This document shows, one piece after another, positions 61,979 through 64,000 of a stretch of DNA of 64,000 nt (its first letter is position 1; every line of letters starts with the position of its first letter). The stretch lies in the NCBI GenBank assembly GCA_904066235.2, contig CAJFCV020000005.1, positions 11,899,501 to 11,963,500 of the forward strand, in the 5' to 3' direction. The position numbers were made by a program, and so were the translations under genes. The notes under the pieces were generated by a model that had not been told where the DNA came from, ran no database searches, and worked only from the letters and a program-made list of their open reading frames with translations. This DNA comes from Bursaphelenchus xylophilus (Eukaryota; Nematoda; Chromadorea; Rhabditida; Aphelenchoididae).

Positions 61979-63859
61979 TCAGTGTTTTCTAACAACTTCA
62001 ACGTTCGAGATTGCTCCATTCACCTTCTTCTGAAGCAGACTTAAATCCTGGCTGGGTTTGAAGAAAGTCACCTCATTCTTGACAAAGTCCAGGCAATATC
62101 CATTGTTGATCCAGAAGGGAGTGCCCAGAACGAAGACATTCTCCGTGTTGGAGCGGAGTTTCAGCCGGTATCTTTGATTCACCGGTTCAGTGAAAGCGGA
62201 GGGCCTTGAAAAGTCTTTTGGTTTACGTTTACTGCAACCTACTTGACTTCAAACACTATTTCCTTGACACTGACCAAGATGTTTGAAAGCTTCGATAAGT
62301 CTTCAACGTAATACTCGCCGTTCTCTTTAACAGCTCCAAATTCTTTAATGATGCCGCTGAATTCGTTAACTGGTAAGCTAAGTGCATCTAAAGTTGTAGA
62401 CAACACCGCGGATCGAACCGAACTTTGAGTGTTTTGAAGCGAGACTTTGACTGAAGAGATCTTCCACAAATTGCTGTTGGTTTCGGCGGGAATGGCGATG
62501 ATTTTGCTGCTCTCATATCGGCTGGAAGGATAGCCAAGGTCGGTGCTGACGATGTGGGCACTGAAACACAGAGAGATGCAGTATAAGGAACATTACAATG
62601 TAATATTCCAGTTAATTTGACGAGAAACAAACCAAACCCTATTTGATCACCATAAATGGAACTATCATCAGCCTGCCGGGAAAATAATGAGCACTCAGTC
62701 GTATCGGAAATCGCGACAAATCAAATTGTTTCCTACTTCAGCGGTGCGATTAGCGCAGCGGCCGAATGCTCATTATTTTGCCGACAGACTGATCGGTGGG
62801 CCAAATAAGAGGGCTTCCGGGTAACTCAATTTTTTCGGCCATGATGCTCAGCCGCGCGTTTCGGCCGCATCGACTTTTACGTCTCGCAACTTGCAGCACT
62901 CAAGACAGGATAGTCGCGGCAAAAAGCCCTTGGAATTTTTCGCGTCCCCCAAATCTCGTCGCACCCCCGAAATGTTGATTTGTCGCGGGAATCGCGCGCG
63001 ACAATAAGGCAAAAACATGAAAATTGCACTGTGCAAAAGTACTTTTCGGGTTCATGCACAGTGCCGGGTCACAGAAAATTCCAAGGACATTTTGCCGCGA
63101 CTAGTAAGACGCCTCCTGAACGCGTAGTTTTTGCTTTTTATGTGCCTTGTGCAGTGCAAAAGAAAAAAATTGCCATGGCCGAAAAGCGTGGCGGAAAAAA
63201 TTTGAACCCCTCTTAAGTCTTGACATGTCTTGCTGCAACTTTTCAAATGGTGAGACAGAGTGCTCATTACTTTCCCGACAGACTGTAAATTTGAATAGCA
63301 AATATTCCCTGTATTCTTCTCTAACTTACTCCTCACTTTCCACGATGCTTCCACATAGCGTGTGCTCCAGAACCAAATCAAAAAGCCCTTGTTTCAAGGT
63401 AGTTTGACCCTTCGTACTTCTGTCCAATCCAACCCTCCCCACACTCCATTGGCCATCATTGCTTTTTGCTGGGTTAACCTGCCCTTCAACGGTGTCCACA
63501 ACGCCGAATCGGAATCTCACATTGGCCACGGGAGAGAAGAGTGCATCCTCAACCAATATCCCCTTTACGCTTGAGTTGGCATCGTTGTATAATTCGATGT
63601 AGTCAACGGAATATTGACGAGTCAATTTCTCAAGCGTTGAAGATTTATCCGGGTTGAAAGTGTTGTGTTTCCCGGCGGGCCTCAGAAATTGCCGAGAATT
63701 GAGGACAAAGTCGTTGGAAGAGGTTGTATCGACGATAAAGTTCCTTACATCGTTGAGATTGTCTTCAAGCCGAAGCCCAAGTTTGAAGCTCAAGTTGTCA
63801 GCGAAGCTGACAGAAAGTAGTCCAAGGAAAAGCAGTTTTTTGAATAGCTTAACGGCCAT
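61979..63859 (-). CDS. Pepsin-like (A1) aspartic protease homologue, catalytically dead
   Basis: Secreted protein of about 357 residues with pepsin layout. Minus-strand exons: 63859-63331 (529-530 nt; donor GTAAGT at 63329), 62560-62243, 62204-61979. The signal peptide is MAVKLFKKLLFLGLLSVSFA. The first active-site motif, normally DTGSS, reads FIVDTTSSNDFVL (D44-T45-T46); the second, normally DTGTS, reads VLSTTLDAL (S231-T232-T233), so the second catalytic Asp is missing. Fold markers remain: TFNPDKSSTL, and near the C-terminus FVLGTPFWINNGYCLDFVKN matching the pepsin segment LGxxFLRxxYxxFD. It is therefore probably a non-proteolytic binding or decoy member of the family. The last intron is only 38 nt with a CAAG acceptor, so that junction is less sure. 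The gene converges on prominin copy 2. Confidence 0.85.
62668..62794. repeat. Family A element, interior I (aspartic-protease-like intron 1)
   Basis: Ends ATCAGCCTGCCGGGAAAATA and CATTATTTTGCCGACAGACTG. Confidence 0.78.
62912..63106. repeat. Family G foldback, copy 2 (aspartic-protease-like intron 1)
   Basis: Ends TAGTCGCGGCAAAAAGCCC and ACATTTTGCCGCGACTAGT; nearly the same interior as 41509-41704, including CGAAATGTTGATTTGTCGCG. Confidence 0.82.
63245..63292. repeat. Family A right-end fragment
   Basis: GTGCTCATTACTTTCCCGACAG only, close to the donor of exon 1 of the aspartic-protease-like gene. Confidence 0.6.
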
Positions 63860-64000
63860 TTCTAGCTTTATAAAACACTAAAGTTGCGCGTTGAATACAA
63901 AGTTTTAACAAGTCAACTTCACTTTTATTCTAGCTTTGTCCATTTATATTTACGTATCGCTGAAATTGCTATGTTTCTTATCAGCTAAACAATTAAACTC

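Overview
The window looks like nuclear DNA of a rhabditid (Caenorhabditis-like) nematode. Introns end in the nematode acceptor TTTTCAG, many are only 40-100 bp, and the gene set and transposons fit: a worm-type Argonaute, Tc1/mariner relatives and a Tc4/Tc5-like element with a CTNAG target. I cannot name the species. Eight protein genes and one tRNA gene are supported; nearly all remaining sequence is inverted-repeat (foldback) transposon debris.

Layout. 1-8227: repeats only. 8228-12424 (+): nine-exon Argonaute with PAZ, MID and PIWI domains whose slicer residues are replaced. 16605-13364 (-): four-exon membrane-anchored short-chain dehydrogenase, convergent with the Argonaute. 16606-25738: repeats, including a mariner-type element (18604-19842) and a hAT-type MITE with a perfect 8-bp target duplication (23814-24191). 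25739-29262 (+): two-exon Gln/Asn-rich protein. 37083-30300 (-): eight-exon BTB-BACK-Kelch protein, convergent with the previous gene; its 2.9-kb intron carries a mariner element that is itself interrupted by a Tc5-like foldback. 43766-41081 (-): catalytic domain of a poly(ADP-ribose) polymerase, with no N-terminal part recognised in the window and a tRNA-Cys gene antisense in its last intron. 43770-49114: repeats, including a tandem array of GCACTGTGC palindromes and a mariner-type element inside a MITE. 49115-55542 and 55908-61174 (+): two tandem prominin genes with the same exon number and the same eight intron phases. 63859-61979 (-): pepsin-like protein with both catalytic aspartate motifs changed, convergent with the second prominin.

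Repeat families, named here for convenience. A: about 150 bp, ends TCAGTCTGTCGGGAAAATAA, with two unrelated interiors (I and II). B: about 230-250 bp, ends CAGTG(G)GGACCTGATCC, flanked by TA. C: about 450 bp, ends near GTACTCCAAGTGCGACGCTC. D: elements built from GCACTGTGC palindromes, some ending AAGTCGCTGGAGTGATT. E: about 215 bp, ends GTCAAACTGAG. G: about 196 bp, ends ACTAGTCGCGGC. Several sit inside one another, giving a relative insertion history.

The genes do not form one pathway. The most unusual points are the paralogous prominin pair, the probably non-catalytic Argonaute and aspartic protease homologues, and the nested transposons with tRNA-like pol III promoter boxes.
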